Source of the DNA: Neopestalotiopsis rosae
Lineage: Eukaryota; Ascomycota; Sordariomycetes; Amphisphaeriales; Sporocadaceae
Length of the DNA: 64,000 nt
Assembly: GCA_023078685.1 (NCBI GenBank)
Contig: JALGAS010000008.1
Coordinates: 620,001-684,000 of the forward strand
Direction: 5' to 3'
The notes beneath the pieces were generated by a model. The model searched no databases. It had not been told where the DNA came from and worked only from the letters and a program-made list of their open reading frames with translations. The stretch's first letter is position 1. The number at the start of each line of letters is the position of its first letter. The position numbers and the translations under genes are program-made. Below, in pieces: positions 11,600 through 23,385 of the stretch.

Positions 11600-12329
11600 G
11601 TTGACTGCTGGAGGTCGTGTGCGACCACTGGTGTAGAAGATAACGGAAGATGCAGATGGCCTTTTGGACTTGGTCGAATTGGAGGAAAATCACACCAAAG
11701 TATGATTTGGATTGTACTTGGGAATCAGAGCAAAGAATGCCTTTGTGCGACTTAGGAACAGGTCTCGCACGAAAAGTTGAACGCTGAACTGAAGCAGCGT
11801 CGTAGTATGTAGCTTGGGGACTTTTTTCTTGCCTTTTTGGAGGGGTGCCCACTAACAACCAGCATCGCAACAGTTCAGAAAAATTTCGAGGAAACGGCAG
11901 AACGGGCAGATCTGCCTGGGCGGTGAAGCTAGCAGAATCCACACTAGCGGGTCGACACATCCCAAGCTGCCAATCAACAGCCGCGTGTTTCCTTTAGCTC
12001 AAAAGAGGCCGGTACGCAGCTGCTTGGTTTGGTTGCTGGGTTGTACGAAGTACACATGCATAGGAAACATTTGAATACATTGAGCTCGCCCATGCAAACC
12101 AGTCGTACATACTAAAGACATCGATGAGATTGGCCGAACTACAGTTTTCATTATTTGGTCAAGTCACACTTAAAAATCTCTTGTATTGTAAATAAACTCA
12201 TCCCTCACCTCAAACAGGTCGCCGTCTGTTAAGCTCGGGTATTCTCCATCTATTCTTCGTCGAGAAAAAGGTTCTGTACGATAGACTAAGCGCTAAAGCT
12301 GTGGATTTGCGAATCGCTTCATCTTGTCA
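11600..12329. promoter_or_regulatory. Divergent promoter between MAK16 and MSS1
   Basis: 730 bp separate two divergent start codons. Visible candidate elements: GAAAAATTTC at 11878-11887 (RRPE-like), CCAATCA at 11970-11976 (CCAAT-box type), and TCGATGAGAT at 12121-12130, which matches 9 of 10 positions of the yeast PAC element. Function is inferred from resemblance only. Confidence 0.5.
11878..11887. promoter_or_regulatory. RRPE-like element upstream of MAK16
   Basis: The sequence GAAAAATTTC contains the AAAAATTT core of the yeast ribosomal RNA processing element. It lies 279 bp upstream of the MAK16 ATG. The same core precedes ECM16, the other ribosome-assembly gene in the window. Confidence 0.4.
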
Positions 12330-14158
12330 ATGCTTCGCCGGTGCCTTACCAAACACCACATCTCAAGCCGATCGCTCTGCCGTAGCTGGGGCTTGGCTGT
12401 CCCGATCACAAGAAGCTCTTCACATCAAGATACCCTAAAATGGTTGACATGCCCCAATAAGGCGAGATGGATGCCATGCACGCCATTTATCGAATCTCGT
12501 AGGACGTTTTTCACTTCTGGTAGCCGAACCGACACTATATATGCTTTATCATCGGCGCAGGGAAAGGCTGGAATTGCCGTAATACGGATTTCCGGGCCAT
12601 TATGCAAGAGGGTATCTCGACCACCTCACTCTTTAATGTTGCTCTCAGTAGCTAACAATGACACAAGGTATATGACGGTCTCTGTCCGGCTAGAACTATC
12701 CCGAAACCGCGCTTTGCTGGAGTAAGGACATTGTACCAGCCCAATTCCAATCAGAGCGTCGTGGTGGACTCAGATGCAGTTGTTCTTTACCTTCCTGGCC
12801 CAAAAACCGTCACTGGTGAAGACGTGCTCGAGCTGCATGTGCATGGTGGAAACGCCACAGTGAAAGCGGTGCTCTCTGCCATTCCGGCAGCTGCCCCGGG
12901 TTCTGTTCGTTATGCTGAACCTGGCGAGTTCACAAAGCGTGCCTTTATCAACGATCGCCTTGACCTTGCTCAAGTGGAGTCTCTGAGTGACACGCTCTCT
13001 GCCGAGACCGAACAGCAGCGCCGCGCAGCTGTCCGTGGCTCCTCGGGTCTCTTGGGCAAAACATATGAGACGTGGCGCCAAGATTTGCTCCAAGCTCGAG
13101 CCGAGGTCGAGGCCATTATCGACTTTTCGGAAGATCAGCACTTTGACGAGGCGCCCATAGATCTACTCGACAATGTTACGCGGCAGGTTCGCGAGATACT
13201 GGCCAGTATTGATGTGCATGAAAATGCTAGCCAGCGCACGGAACTGCTCAGGAATGGCATCCGTATCGCCCTCCTCGGTCCTCCGAACGTGGGGAAAAGC
13301 TCTCTCATGAACCAGATCGTTGGCAGAGAGGCTTCCATCGTATCCGGCGAAGCAGGAACCACTCGCGACATTGTCGAAGCGCACCTCGATATTCGCGGTT
13401 ATCTGTGCACATTCGCTGATACTGCCGGATTCAGAAGTGCGAGCAGTGACGATGCTCCCATTGGTTTGGTCGAGCAGGAGGGCATTCGTCGAGCCAAAGC
13501 CAAAGCCTTGGAGTCGGATATAGTCGTGGTGCTGGTTTCCGTTGAGCAGGACTCAAAAGGCAACTTCTATCTAAGCCACGATTCGCAGACGCTTGAACTG
13601 CTCTCAACCGTCGGCAAGGGCTTTCTTGTAGTCAACAAGCGTGATGTGCTGCCGGAGGAGCAACTCCAACAACTCCTCGATCAGTTCCAATCCACAGTCT
13701 TGGGCAAGCTCAGCGAGAAGTCAGCATTGCAGCTCGTTTTGGTCTCCTGCAGAGATGCTCAGAACAAGCTCGGTGATGCAACGGACCCGGGTGGTGTCCA
13801 TGCGGTAGCTGACCGCCTGAGCCGTCTCTTTGAAGACATGACGACGCTGCCCGCTAATCAACAAGATCTCCACGGCGTTACTGAGCGTCAAAGACAGCTG
13901 TTGGCCCAGTGCCGCGAACATTTGGAGAACTACATTGCCAATACCACGTCAGAAGACGCCTTTGATGAGCTCAACTTTGTCATTGCTGCCGAAGAACTCC
14001 GCTACGCCGCCGGTACCTTGGCTCGTATCACTGGTCGTGGCGAAGCCGGCGATATTGAAGAAGTCTTGGGCGTCATATTTGAAAAGTAAGTATTGAAACA
14101 ATCAATAAAGAAGAAGTTCAGCTGCTAATGGAGATGTAGATTTTGTGTAGGAAAATGA
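12330..14158 (+). CDS. MSS1: Mitochondrial tRNA-modification GTPase MSS1 (MnmE/TrmE)
   Basis: Exons 12330-12611, 12668-14085 and 14140-14158 (introns 56 and 54 bp) give 572 residues. The first 65 residues are Arg/Ser-rich without acidic clusters, consistent with a mitochondrial presequence. The MnmE N-domain follows (DTIYALSSAQGKAGIAVIRI), with the first intron falling before VYDGLCP. TGEDVLELHVHGG and EFTKRAFINDRLDLAQ come next. G-domain motifs: GPPNVGKSS (298-306), GTTRD (324-328), DTAG (345-348), NKRD (417-420). The terminal FCVGK carries the catalytic cysteine. With Mto1 (MnmG), the enzyme installs the carboxymethylaminomethyl-type group on U34 of mitochondrial tRNAs. The last exon is only 19 nt; without splicing the protein would stop at IFEK and lose the catalytic Cys. 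Confidence 0.95.
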
Positions 14159-14590
14159 TTGGATTATAAAACAAGGCCGGAACGCCCCGGGAATAATAGT
14201 ACAGCTAATGAACAGTCCACTAAAAGTACAATCTATATGGTAAATTGTACAAATTTCTAACCCAGTATATCTTCTATAGCCCATGCCTTTTGCCAAACTC
14301 CTTCTATATGTTGTGTTTGGTGGTACAGTCTATCCCTTTGCCCGTTGCCGGATCTAGCTCTTCTTTCTTCGTGATCGTACACTCATCATACATCCCAGCC
14401 CTTATCGTACAATCCGGAAGATGATGCCACTCTCGAAACGCCGGTCTAATGCCACAAAGGAAAGGGGGATGTGCTTGGTGTTGATACTGGTGGTACAAGA
14501 TGGTACAGGTGGTTTGTTTTGGTACACAAGAGTCGTTGCTCAGAGGTCTTGAGCCTCGACTCTCTCAACGGTGATGCAGTAACGATGCGC
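14159..14590. other. Intergenic: convergent 3' flanks of MSS1 and the FGRSGYNK-repeat gene
   Basis: 430 bp between two convergent stop codons. No gene is supported; it should hold both 3' UTRs. Confidence 0.6.
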
Positions 14591-14803
14591 TTATTGCTCC
14601 TCGTCATCGTCGTTCTTGCCGCCCTTGTTGTAGCCGGAGCGGCCAAAGTTCTTCTTGTCATCGTCGTCGTTGTCGCCGTCCTTGTTGTAGCCGGAGCGGC
14701 CAAACAGTCTCTGCTCGTCCTTGTCGTCGTCACCGTCCTTGTTGTAACCGGAGCGGCCAAAGACGGCGGCAGTGGGGCAGTTGGTGAAGGCGAAAGCGGC
14801 CAT
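14591..14803 (-). CDS. Small tandem-repeat peptide, three FGRSGYNK units; function unknown
   Basis: A 70-residue single-exon frame. After a 14-residue start (MAAFAFTNCPTAAV) come three head-to-tail repeats, each opening FGRSGYNK and followed by an Asp/Glu/Lys-rich spacer: residues 15-33, 34-52 and 53-70. Repeats 1 and 2 are exactly 19 codons. Spacer ends are basic in the first two (EQR-L, DDKK-N), resembling dibasic or monobasic processing sites. The first seven residues of each unit are invariant while spacers vary, which argues for selection on the peptide. The ATG has an A at -3 (GCAATGG) and a CA-rich leader typical of expressed fungal genes. There is no clear signal peptide or membrane segment. 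I do not recognise the family. It could be a precursor of short peptides or a small acidic repeat protein; a chance ORF is unlikely given the repeat conservation. Confidence 0.65.
   Translation of the reverse strand: MAAFAFTNCPTAAVFGRSGYNKDGDDDKDEQRLFGRSGYNKDGDNDDDDKKNFGRSGYNKGGKNDDDEEQ
14594..14761 (-). repeat. 57-bp in-frame tandem repeat (about 3 units)
   Basis: Units lie at 14761-14705, 14704-14648 and 14647-14594, the last 3 nt shorter. The 24-nt part coding FGRSGYNK is nearly identical in all three with one silent change; the spacer part diverges. Confidence 0.85.
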
Positions 14804-17800
14804 TGCGATGATGTCAAATGTGAGGATTTGTTTGTTTGGTTATGATGTAGTGTTTTGCAAGGTAGAAACCGAGTAATTAGATCAAGCAAGTAGGTGACTT
14901 GAAATGGTTGATATACAATAGTAGGTATTGAGTAGATTGTTTGTGAGTAGGATGATTGAGTTATTGTTGTAGTGGTAGTCTTTGTAGATGATGGTGAACG
15001 ATGATTCTGAAGATGGCCTCAAACATCAGGAACTCCCGTTGACTTATATACACTTGAGTCGACTCCGGACAGGACCGTTACATCAACGGGAATATGCCAT
15101 GAGAACACAATGGTGCCTGGCTTACAGCCACATTCTTCATGCTCAGCAGCAGGTACAGTCAGTCAGTCATCCATGCACCGGTAACTGAAGCCGCAAAAAC
15201 GTGGATGTAGGGGTATGTCGAGGAGGATCATAGAAAATGGGCCAATAGGAATGCCTTGAGCGTTCCAAGTAAAGCACAAGTTGCAGCAAGCAGGGCCAAG
15301 GATAAAGTGTGGTACCAATTTTGGGAGTCATGTTCAGTCTGCATATAACCTAGATAGTACATGATGGGCCCATGTATAGGGCAGATGGAAAGGGGTATAT
15401 GGTTGGTATACATGGGCCGCAGCATACCCACCCCGAGAAACATGACCGACCATACATGAATTGTCTTACAAGATGAGATGATAGCGGCTGCATAGAAGGA
15501 CCACGCAGATGCAAGAGAAGGTCTGAAATGCTAAATTTGGGGGCTGCGGGCACTGGGCGGGCACTGCAGGGGATAGGGCTGAGTGCGTGAGACGCAGGCG
15601 GTGCAATCTTTTTAGGTATGCCGGTGACTCTTGTCCCCTAGCAGCTTACCACCACCAGCTATTTACTGATGCTGGCGGTAACGTCAGATTACGAGATCCG
15701 TGACTGAACCTATTCTTCCGTGTTCCAGCATCTGCTCGTTGCTCCCAGAAAGCGTTATGCACCCAAAGCACCTTACATTTTGCAGTGCAAACCCGTCTGC
15801 CATGAGATTTCTAATGCTTGCATGGCCGTGACGCTCACTGGTGGACACATTCCGTGGGGCATTTCATTTGTCATTCTCAAGGCCTGTATAGGCAATTCGT
15901 CGTGCCGATTCTTCGGCCAGTGCCGGATTTCAAATACCACCCACCGCTATTATGACTTTCTGCTATCCTGTCTTGCATTGCACCCATGCGTATGCTGCTG
16001 CTGCTATTCCAGCTGCTGCATGTCAGGATATGAACAAAAATAATGCCACAAAACCTCGCCGACACGAAGCGAGACATTATTCCTGGAACCAAAGTTTGCA
16101 TGCTACGTACGGTGAATGGGGCCCGTTCTTGGCTCCTTTCACCGGGGGGAGTAATAGGCTTTCAACGGCTCGACCCATGATTTCCCCATCGGTTCCTGGG
16201 TCATGATAGCAGCCCGGTTCATCCTTCTCCAAGGGTGGCTTGGGCCTCGACTGCTACTTCCACTGCACAGGTGCTCTACTCTGTATGTCGGTTGGGGGGT
16301 TGCCGAATTTGGGGGTCCTCAACTGCTCATTGTTCGTGACCGAAAAAAGGTTTATTATTATTACAATCTGCCCATTCTCAATCCAGGGTCCCATTGCGGG
16401 CTCTGATTGCTTGGGTTTATGACAGGTTGTAGTTATTTCTGGTTTCATACTCCGCTTCGTGACTGGGCGTTTTCTTCAACCCCAGCGCAGTCGGAGGATT
16501 GCACTGCAACATCATAATCATGATCACGTCTCAAGAAATAATCGACAAATGACCAAGAGCCAACCGGGGACTGTTTGCCAAGCGAACCCGACCCGTCCCA
16601 TCATGAACCCCGGGACTGGATGAATGTATGGGCGTTGTATGGACGAGCAAGTCGCTAATTAGCGCTTACTTTTATGTCTTTACGCCGCCAGGGTCTTTTT
16701 TCCTTTGCCAGCCTTACCTAATTCACCATCATTCTCTATTTTTAGCCCCCGCACCCTATTCGCAATCGTTACTCGTTACTACTCGTCCCCGTCAGCGCCC
16801 GTTACGCGCAGCACAGCCCACCCAGGAAGCCAGCTCTGCTCTCTTTTCTCATGGCCATTTGAATTATTTCCAGCTGTGTATTGCTCATATTTCATACCTA
16901 TCTTTCCCCCAGAGCAATATGCCATTCAGAGACACTTTGTACCAGGCTTGTTACCAAAACCAAGCCACACGATCCGATGAGGTCAGCTACAAACATGTCA
17001 GCGTGACTGCGTTTAATCGGTTTCTTCTTGCATTTTCTTACCACTTTATGCTTGTGTTTCTGATTTCTTTCCCGTATGTCGCTCATCAGCCACAGCAGAA
17101 GTCACAAATGGCCCCCGCAACTATTGGCTCGTTACCGACATCTGGTAACACATCGTTCTTTCACCTCCCCTTCCTCATCTTGTTCCTCGCTTGACCTGCA
17201 TATTTCCCGGGTCTCACCTATCAAGCTAGCTATGCACCAGGTAGGCATTCTGGACCAGAATCAGATCATCAGAGATTTCCCTGTCCTCTAGGCCGCCTGC
17301 GTCGGGGATCACTTTGCTGTACTCTCGCAGACCAAACGCCTGTATTCGCAGAATGGCTAAAGCACTTCTGCTTGGCTATCTGGCAGCCTGGGTGAAAGCC
17401 ACCCCCGGTCCCATCTCGGTGGTATTTGCGCGCTCGACCTGGTGTGACCGTCTAATGGTATACTCGAACCCCAAGAGATGGAGATACAGCCACCACAGGC
17501 GCACAGGAAGCCTACTACAGTTATCTTGGCTGCTACCAGGTCGCCGTGACTTTGCCACGTCCTTCTTTTCGAGACGACACGCACGGAAGTTCAGAATGCC
17601 GGTTATTTCTGGTCATGCCTACTGGCGGCTGACCGAACAGCAACTACAACCATAGACACGAAGCCTGGATCTTGATGCTGTAGGAAATGATATCGCCGGC
17701 TCGTTGGCGTTACGAATCAGGATTGACACAATCTTTCATTGGTCAGTAACAACGCCTGGGTGATATGTTGGAAAAGGCGCCAGTAAGCAGCATTTCCTCG

Positions 17801-20800
17801 TCTACTGAAGGGCACAAGACATCTATCTCACTCTGGAAGGTCAGACTCTTCCCAAGTGGGAAGAATGCGTGGGGGGCCCATCCTCTATCAGGTAAACGCT
17901 GCAACCTAGGCACGCAAGTACGAAACGGCAGCCACAAGTTGCCGAAGAGTCATCAGTAAACGTGGTTTGTAAGTCGATGCAAGTAAGATGACAAGACGGC
18001 CAACCACTCCGAAATTCCGCATGCTCGGGACACCGTTGTGCAAGGTGGCCGAAGATGACGCATATGCAAATGTCAGGGACAACGCTCTTTTTTGGGATTC
18101 CGGGAATAGCAGGTTGACAACGTGTTTCGTCGACCTGCAGCTATTCAGAGATGACGACATACGCTTCGTTCGTCTTGCTTACCTGTCACTTTCCTACGAT
18201 GCGGCGATGACTTGATTCAACTATGTTCCACCTCAAAGGATCTTGGCCAAGAATGGGATATATCATTCATGCCGCGGAAACATAATTCATGTCTCGGATG
18301 ATCCATTCGTTTCACGGGAATACCACTCCTGTCACAGTGGAAAGCCTGCTTATCCGACCCAATACTTGGTTGCACTACAAAAGGATACAAGATCATATGA
18401 GAAAGAAGCGAGGCAGTTCGCGTATAGTCGCGCAGTATTGGGCGCAATCGAAAACGCCATCCTGATCCTTGAGGCAGAATGCCACGTGGGCAAGGTGAGG
18501 GATGCTTTGCAACTACCGGCGCTCGGATTCTGTATCCAATCATGCCCCATCCCCACAAAACCCTCATGATTCAATCCTGTAGGATTCTGCAAGCGAACTG
18601 CCAAGAAAAGGTCCTATCTATTTCTATAATGATTTCTTTGGTTGGGGCCATGAGGCAGGCAGCGAAACAGCCGACCAGCCAGCCAGAGACTAGAGGTATG
18701 ACATATGAACAAATCTAGACCTACATGACTTGCCGCATGCAAACATACGGACAGTACCTATCGTTGGTAAGGCGTCTCAGCACGGCACGTATCATCCCAT
18801 TTCCCAGGCAGCTAGAGTCGACAGCGCCCGCCCCGGACCCGGGCAACCGGTGAAGAAAGGACAAGAACCGAATGCTACCATTTTTCCCTTTCAAAGATTG
18901 ATCACCACGCGAGGGTCCTTTGAAAAGGGTAGCATTCGGTTCTTCGTTGGGGGCCCCAAAAAGGGGGCAGCCACCACATGTTGTTTAACGGACCCGGTTG
19001 ATAGAGGTCATTGTGCAATTGCCGGGGTGACCTGCGAGGTGCTTTCCCCCTAATGAACAACCGAATGCTACTATTTTCTTCAGGGCAAGGCAAACACGAA
19101 GATGGGGGTTACGATTGCGGTGCCGAGGGGTCTTGATCACACTTGGTGTTTTTCGCTGCCGTGTGCCAAGAAAGGCTGACTATCTACATACGAAAGTGCT
19201 ATTATCGGCAACTTGTGTTTTACTTTCAAACGAAGATCGAGAGGGTGTTCAGTAGGCGAGTCAAACAATCCAGTGCCCCCGATGCCCCCATCAAAGGCTA
19301 CAGAGCTGAAAAGAGAGCAGGCTGCTGCGGCTTGAAGAGCCTCGCTCGCGTGGTGCAGATTTCTGGGGGCGCAGCCTGTTACCGCGCTGCGCAGAGGACA
19401 AGATGGAGGAAAGTTTAGCAACACTGACGGACCACCTATGATCGGGGGTTTTCATAGCTCAGCGCCCCGAGACATGGAAATCCTCTTCGGGTTCAATTCA
19501 AGACATATTTTTGACAATTGTTCGCCTGGCTTTTCTTCTTTTGTTATCGCCATGGGGCGAAACATAACAAGGGACTTCAGAAATTGAAGAGTATCGCTCA
19601 CTACTCACCAAATCCGAGCGGAAACTACGGAACAATTACTAGTAAATAGATCAGACGGTGGCGGCAAATCCCGCTGGGGTCCAAAAACTTAGCGAGAGGA
19701 GAAGACAGGAAAACGCGTCTCTAGCAATAATACCTAGGTACCTGCCCTAGGGGGAGATATGTAGGGTACCGTCCTGCTGGTAACACCACCACGGGGAACC
19801 TGAACCCGACGACTCGGACGCAGATCTAAGCCCATCCAATCCAGTCAGTCGGGTCCAGATGTGGAACACGATAAGTGTATGGTGTGTGGGCAGAATTCGA
19901 ATGGTATAGCGAGTCAAGAAACACGTTCACCGCACAAGATGATATCATGACAGGTTAGCAAGAGAAACAGCAGAAGGAGACAACCAGAGACTCATGGTCA
20001 CAGTCACTTGGCGGGCAAGGCCTTCTTGTTCAAGCACTGATATTCCACTGCAAGGACACCAAGGTCTTGCGCATACGTACGATACATTTGATCATACCCT
20101 GAGAGACGCTGACTAACTCGGCAGCTACGGTCCTTACGGTTCAAGACCCTTTTTCTTCGCAGTCTACACTATTACCCCCCTGACGATCGACAAGACAATG
20201 GCAATCTTGTAATTGCCATGGAATTACTCGTAGAGGAATAAGTGTTCCGCGGACGAGGAGGGCCCAATGCTCGCGCGCGCGGAACCTCCCTCATTGCCGA
20301 AGCGCACCCTTACCACTACTGTACGTAGCGTTCATCTTTCGTCGTGGGGAGATCCACCCATGCTTCGGGTATTGAGTGGGAATTACCGTTTGCCCTCTTT
20401 TGTTCCTTCGATTGTCCACATTCGCATTACGTGAAAGTGATGAAAGTGATGCAGGAAAGGGGACAAGGCGAAACAAATAACTGCTGATGAAGACGGGCCA
20501 AGCTCGCCTGAGCAATCAGACAATTTGGAAATGATCTGATGGAAAAGATGCAAAAAAAATGCACGACCGTTGACACATGCCGCGGACCCAGTGGCTCCCC
20601 CGGAGCAGTTGCCCGATTCTTCGAGGCGCCCCGGAGATCGCGAGCGGCCAACATCATGACTCGATCGCATACATAGTAGTACCCAAGGGAAAAGGGAAAA
20701 AAACACGCTTGTGCGATTGTCTCCAAACCCGCGCGTGTCCTGGCGTTCCCAAGACGCCCGAGAACAAACCAAGTAATGCGGCCCCGAGCAGCCAGATTTA

Positions 20801-21572
20801 ATTATTTGTAATCGTACTTTTTCTTGTCTATTCCTCAATGTGGCAAGATGAAACAAAAGCTGCATGCATGGCTAGGCAAAACGGAGACTAGATCGTGCTT
20901 TATAGTACATGGCATGATGGAACTGATTAGTCCAGATGTGTAGTATCCAGCCGTGCGCGCGAACAGCTGCAGACATATCCATCTAGTCGGGATCATTCGA
21001 CTCGCGATCTCTCTCTTGTGTCTGTTCAAATGTAGATCAAGATAATTGCTCACAGTCGAAGTTGTCCTCTTCTTTTTTCTCCTCTTCGACTCTTTCTTTC
21101 CTACCCTCTCCTGCCGTACAACACACTCAAGTTCGCAAATTACAACCTCCACCCACTCCCCATATCCCCATTCGATTCGTCCCATTTCTCCATCCGCAAG
21201 CGCATCTAATAGTGTACACACAACGTACGTACATACGAAAGAGACACACTCTCCCCCCAAAAGAACGCGGCCGGGCGCAAATCCCCATAGTGTAGAGCCC
21301 CGCTCTTTCTCGTTCGTCCTATCAGTCGGGATCATCAAGTTAAACGGGAGACCGCATCCGGTTGACAGAAAACCTTCCCCGGTTTTTTGCTTTTTCTTTC
21401 CTTTCGGCCTTCTCTAATTCGCCCTTTTTGACTTTATTGGAGGAGAGTGGTGTGTATATTATTAGGACCATCTTTTCGTGGTGGTTAAGAGTCGGCATTC
21501 TGTTCCATGTTAAACTTTGGATCTTGTCAACTCTATTTTCTCCTTGCGTAGGGATAGGAAATCGAGAATAAT
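14804..21572. other. 6.8-kb gene-poor region
   Basis: No convincing protein gene is seen on either strand. The left end should be the promoter of the repeat-peptide gene. Around 16,680-17,200 the top strand is markedly pyrimidine-rich with many short frames, resembling a fungal promoter plus leader; the longest frame (16628-17194) is not protein-like. The segment 18,863-19,080 has an inverted repeat and a third related copy. The last 500 bp (about 21,050-21,570) are CT-rich and lead into the FAD monooxygenase start, so they are probably its promoter and 5' UTR. Non-coding RNA genes cannot be excluded. Confidence 0.55.
18863..18944. repeat. Inverted repeat with perfect 17-bp arms
   Basis: Left arm 18863-18879 (AAGAACCGAATGCTACC) is the exact reverse complement of 18928-18944. 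The inner arms (18880-18896 versus 18919-18927) also pair imperfectly with CTTTGAAA, leaving a loop of about 22 nt. A third direct copy of the core AACCGAATGCTA occurs at 19059-19070. Confidence 0.8.
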
Positions 21573-23216
21573 ATGACAACCAATGGCGCAGCAGCCACCG
21601 AGCTGCCGGTCCTAATCATTGGATCAGGTTCGTATTATCCCTGAAATATTCCAAACAAGCTTCTCTAATCATTATTTACAGGATGCTGTGGTTTGGCTAT
21701 AGCCAATGGTCTCACTAGAGTATGTTGACCGAGGGCGAAAAAGTCCATTGTTCAAGCTGGTATTTCGAAATCAAAAGTTGACGCTGTTTTTGTATATAGG
21801 CCGGGGTCACCTGCAGAGTCATTGAAAAGAATACGGCATTAACACGCGAGAATGAGCGCGACTGGGGTATAGCCTGTCATGTAAGTTGCTTTTTTCCAAC
21901 AAGAATAATTCCCTATTTGCATATACTCAAAAGATTAAACAATTACTAAACCCCGGTTCAAAGTGGTCAGCGCCTATCCTGGCCGAGCTCATGGGACCCG
22001 AAAAGTGGTCGCGCATCCAGAGCGTCCAGTGCGATCCCAACTTCAAGACGCCCGACGTGGACGCGCCCAACGTCTACAATGGCGCCACGGGCGAGGTGGT
22101 GAACCAGCTGCACTTCCCAAAGGTGTACCGGTTCCTGCGGTCGCGGCTGCGGTCGCTGCTGGCCGAGGATATTGACGTGTGTTTTGGCAAGCGTTTGGTC
22201 TCGCTGACATATCATCGCCACGATAAACAAGAAGACGGACCATTGGAATCATCACAATCATCGCCGCCGTCGTCAGCGTCCTACGTAACAGCGCACTATG
22301 AAGACGGCACCTCGGAGCAAGCCCGCCTCGTGATCGGCGCCGATGGGAGCAACTCGACGGTCCGGCAGCAGCTCTTCGCCGACATCAACGCGCCGGAGCT
22401 CGCCAAGCTCAAACAGCTCCCACTCAACGCCATCTTTGTCAACGCCTCGTACACGCGCGAGCAGGCCCTCTTCCTGCGCTCCTTCCACCCCATCACCAGC
22501 GTAGTCGCGCACCCAGACGACATGTTCTCCGTCGTGATGCTGCTGGACGCGCCCTCGCGGGACAGACCCGAGGACTGGCGTTTCACTTTTTACATCTCCT
22601 GGCGCCTGCCCGTCGAGGAGCAAGAGGCCGAGGCGGCAGTCCTCAGCGTGCGCGAGCGCCTGGCGCAGGCCCGGGAAAGGTCCCAGGTCTTTGCCGACCC
22701 CATCCGCAGCTGTTTTGCCTGGCTTGACGACGATCACGACAAGGTCTACTGGACGCGCAATATGAACTGGGATCCCAGCCTGCCTGAACGTGCCTGGGAT
22801 AACCAGGGCGGCCTGGTTACGCTGGCGGGCGACGCGGCACACGCCATGACATATCGTGAGTCTAGAAATGTCTCTTGCGCTTTTCATGAAGAAATTTGAT
22901 GAAACTAATATGCCTCTCCCCAAATATAGACCGCGGACAGGGTTTGAACCATGCTCTAGATGATGCTGGAAAACTCGTCAAGCTCCTGACGGGTTCGAGC
23001 GGCAGGAGCCAGAACGAGGTTATTGACGTCTATGAGACGGAAATGCGTGCACGTGCTGGCGAGGAGGTGCGGCTCAGTGAGATGAACTCGTACATGTTAC
23101 ACGATTGGGCCCAGGTGAGGCAAAGTCCACTGATGACTCGTCAGCTGGCCAAGGGAACGCGCGACGAGCCGCCAGCCGTGAGAAACGGGACATCTGATCC
23201 AAACAAGTCAAGTTAG
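21573..23216 (+). CDS. FAD-dependent monooxygenase (class A flavoprotein hydroxylase type)
   Basis: Five exons, 21573-21627, 21682-21719, 21800-21880, 21964-22855 and 22930-23216, give 450 residues; introns are 54, 80, 83 and 74 bp. Residues 12-22 (PVLIIGSGCCG) form the Rossmann GxGxxG for FAD. The DG motif is GADGSNSTVRQQ mid-protein. The GD motif, GDAAHAMTYHRGQGLNHAL, is split by intron 4. These three motifs define salicylate/phenol-type or PHBH-fold monooxygenases that use NAD(P)H and O2. The substrate cannot be read from sequence. No signal peptide or membrane anchor is seen. It converges on the DUF3684 gene with 169 bp between stops. Exons 1-3 are very short, which is common in this family in fungi. 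Confidence 0.88.
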
Positions 23217-23385
23217 AAAATCAAGTGTGTTATAAATATACTGCGAGCGATGTGAGCGTTGTGGTTAATTCTCTATTCATTGTATGTAAAATCAGATTGG
23301 ACGCTGTCTACAGATGATCTAAGTCTTCATCCTTGCGCGGCTACCAGCTCTACAACAGCACTACATCTTGCCAATCGTCCCGCGT

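Noticed and set aside
12612..12730. Apparent frameshift in MSS1
   Set aside because: A 56-bp intron (12612-12667) joins the frames and restores the conserved YDGLCP block.
14591..14803. Dikaritin-type RiPP cluster
   Set aside because: No UstY/DUF3328-type gene is visible nearby and there is no signal peptide. The FAD monooxygenase at 21.6 kb is too distant to support a cluster, so only the peptide repeat itself is reported.
16628..17194. 188-codon plus-strand ORF in the gene-poor region
   Set aside because: Composition follows a CT-rich leader (Ser/Leu/Phe/Pro); there are no domains and the start context is weak.
19450..19515. tRNA-like A box (TAGCTCAGC) and B box (GGGTTCAATTC)
   Set aside because: The anticodon stem and T-stem do not pair, so no cloverleaf is possible.
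20835..21338. 167-codon minus-strand ORF
   Set aside because: It is antisense to the CT-rich leader of the FAD monooxygenase and composed of Lys/Arg/Glu runs forced by that composition.
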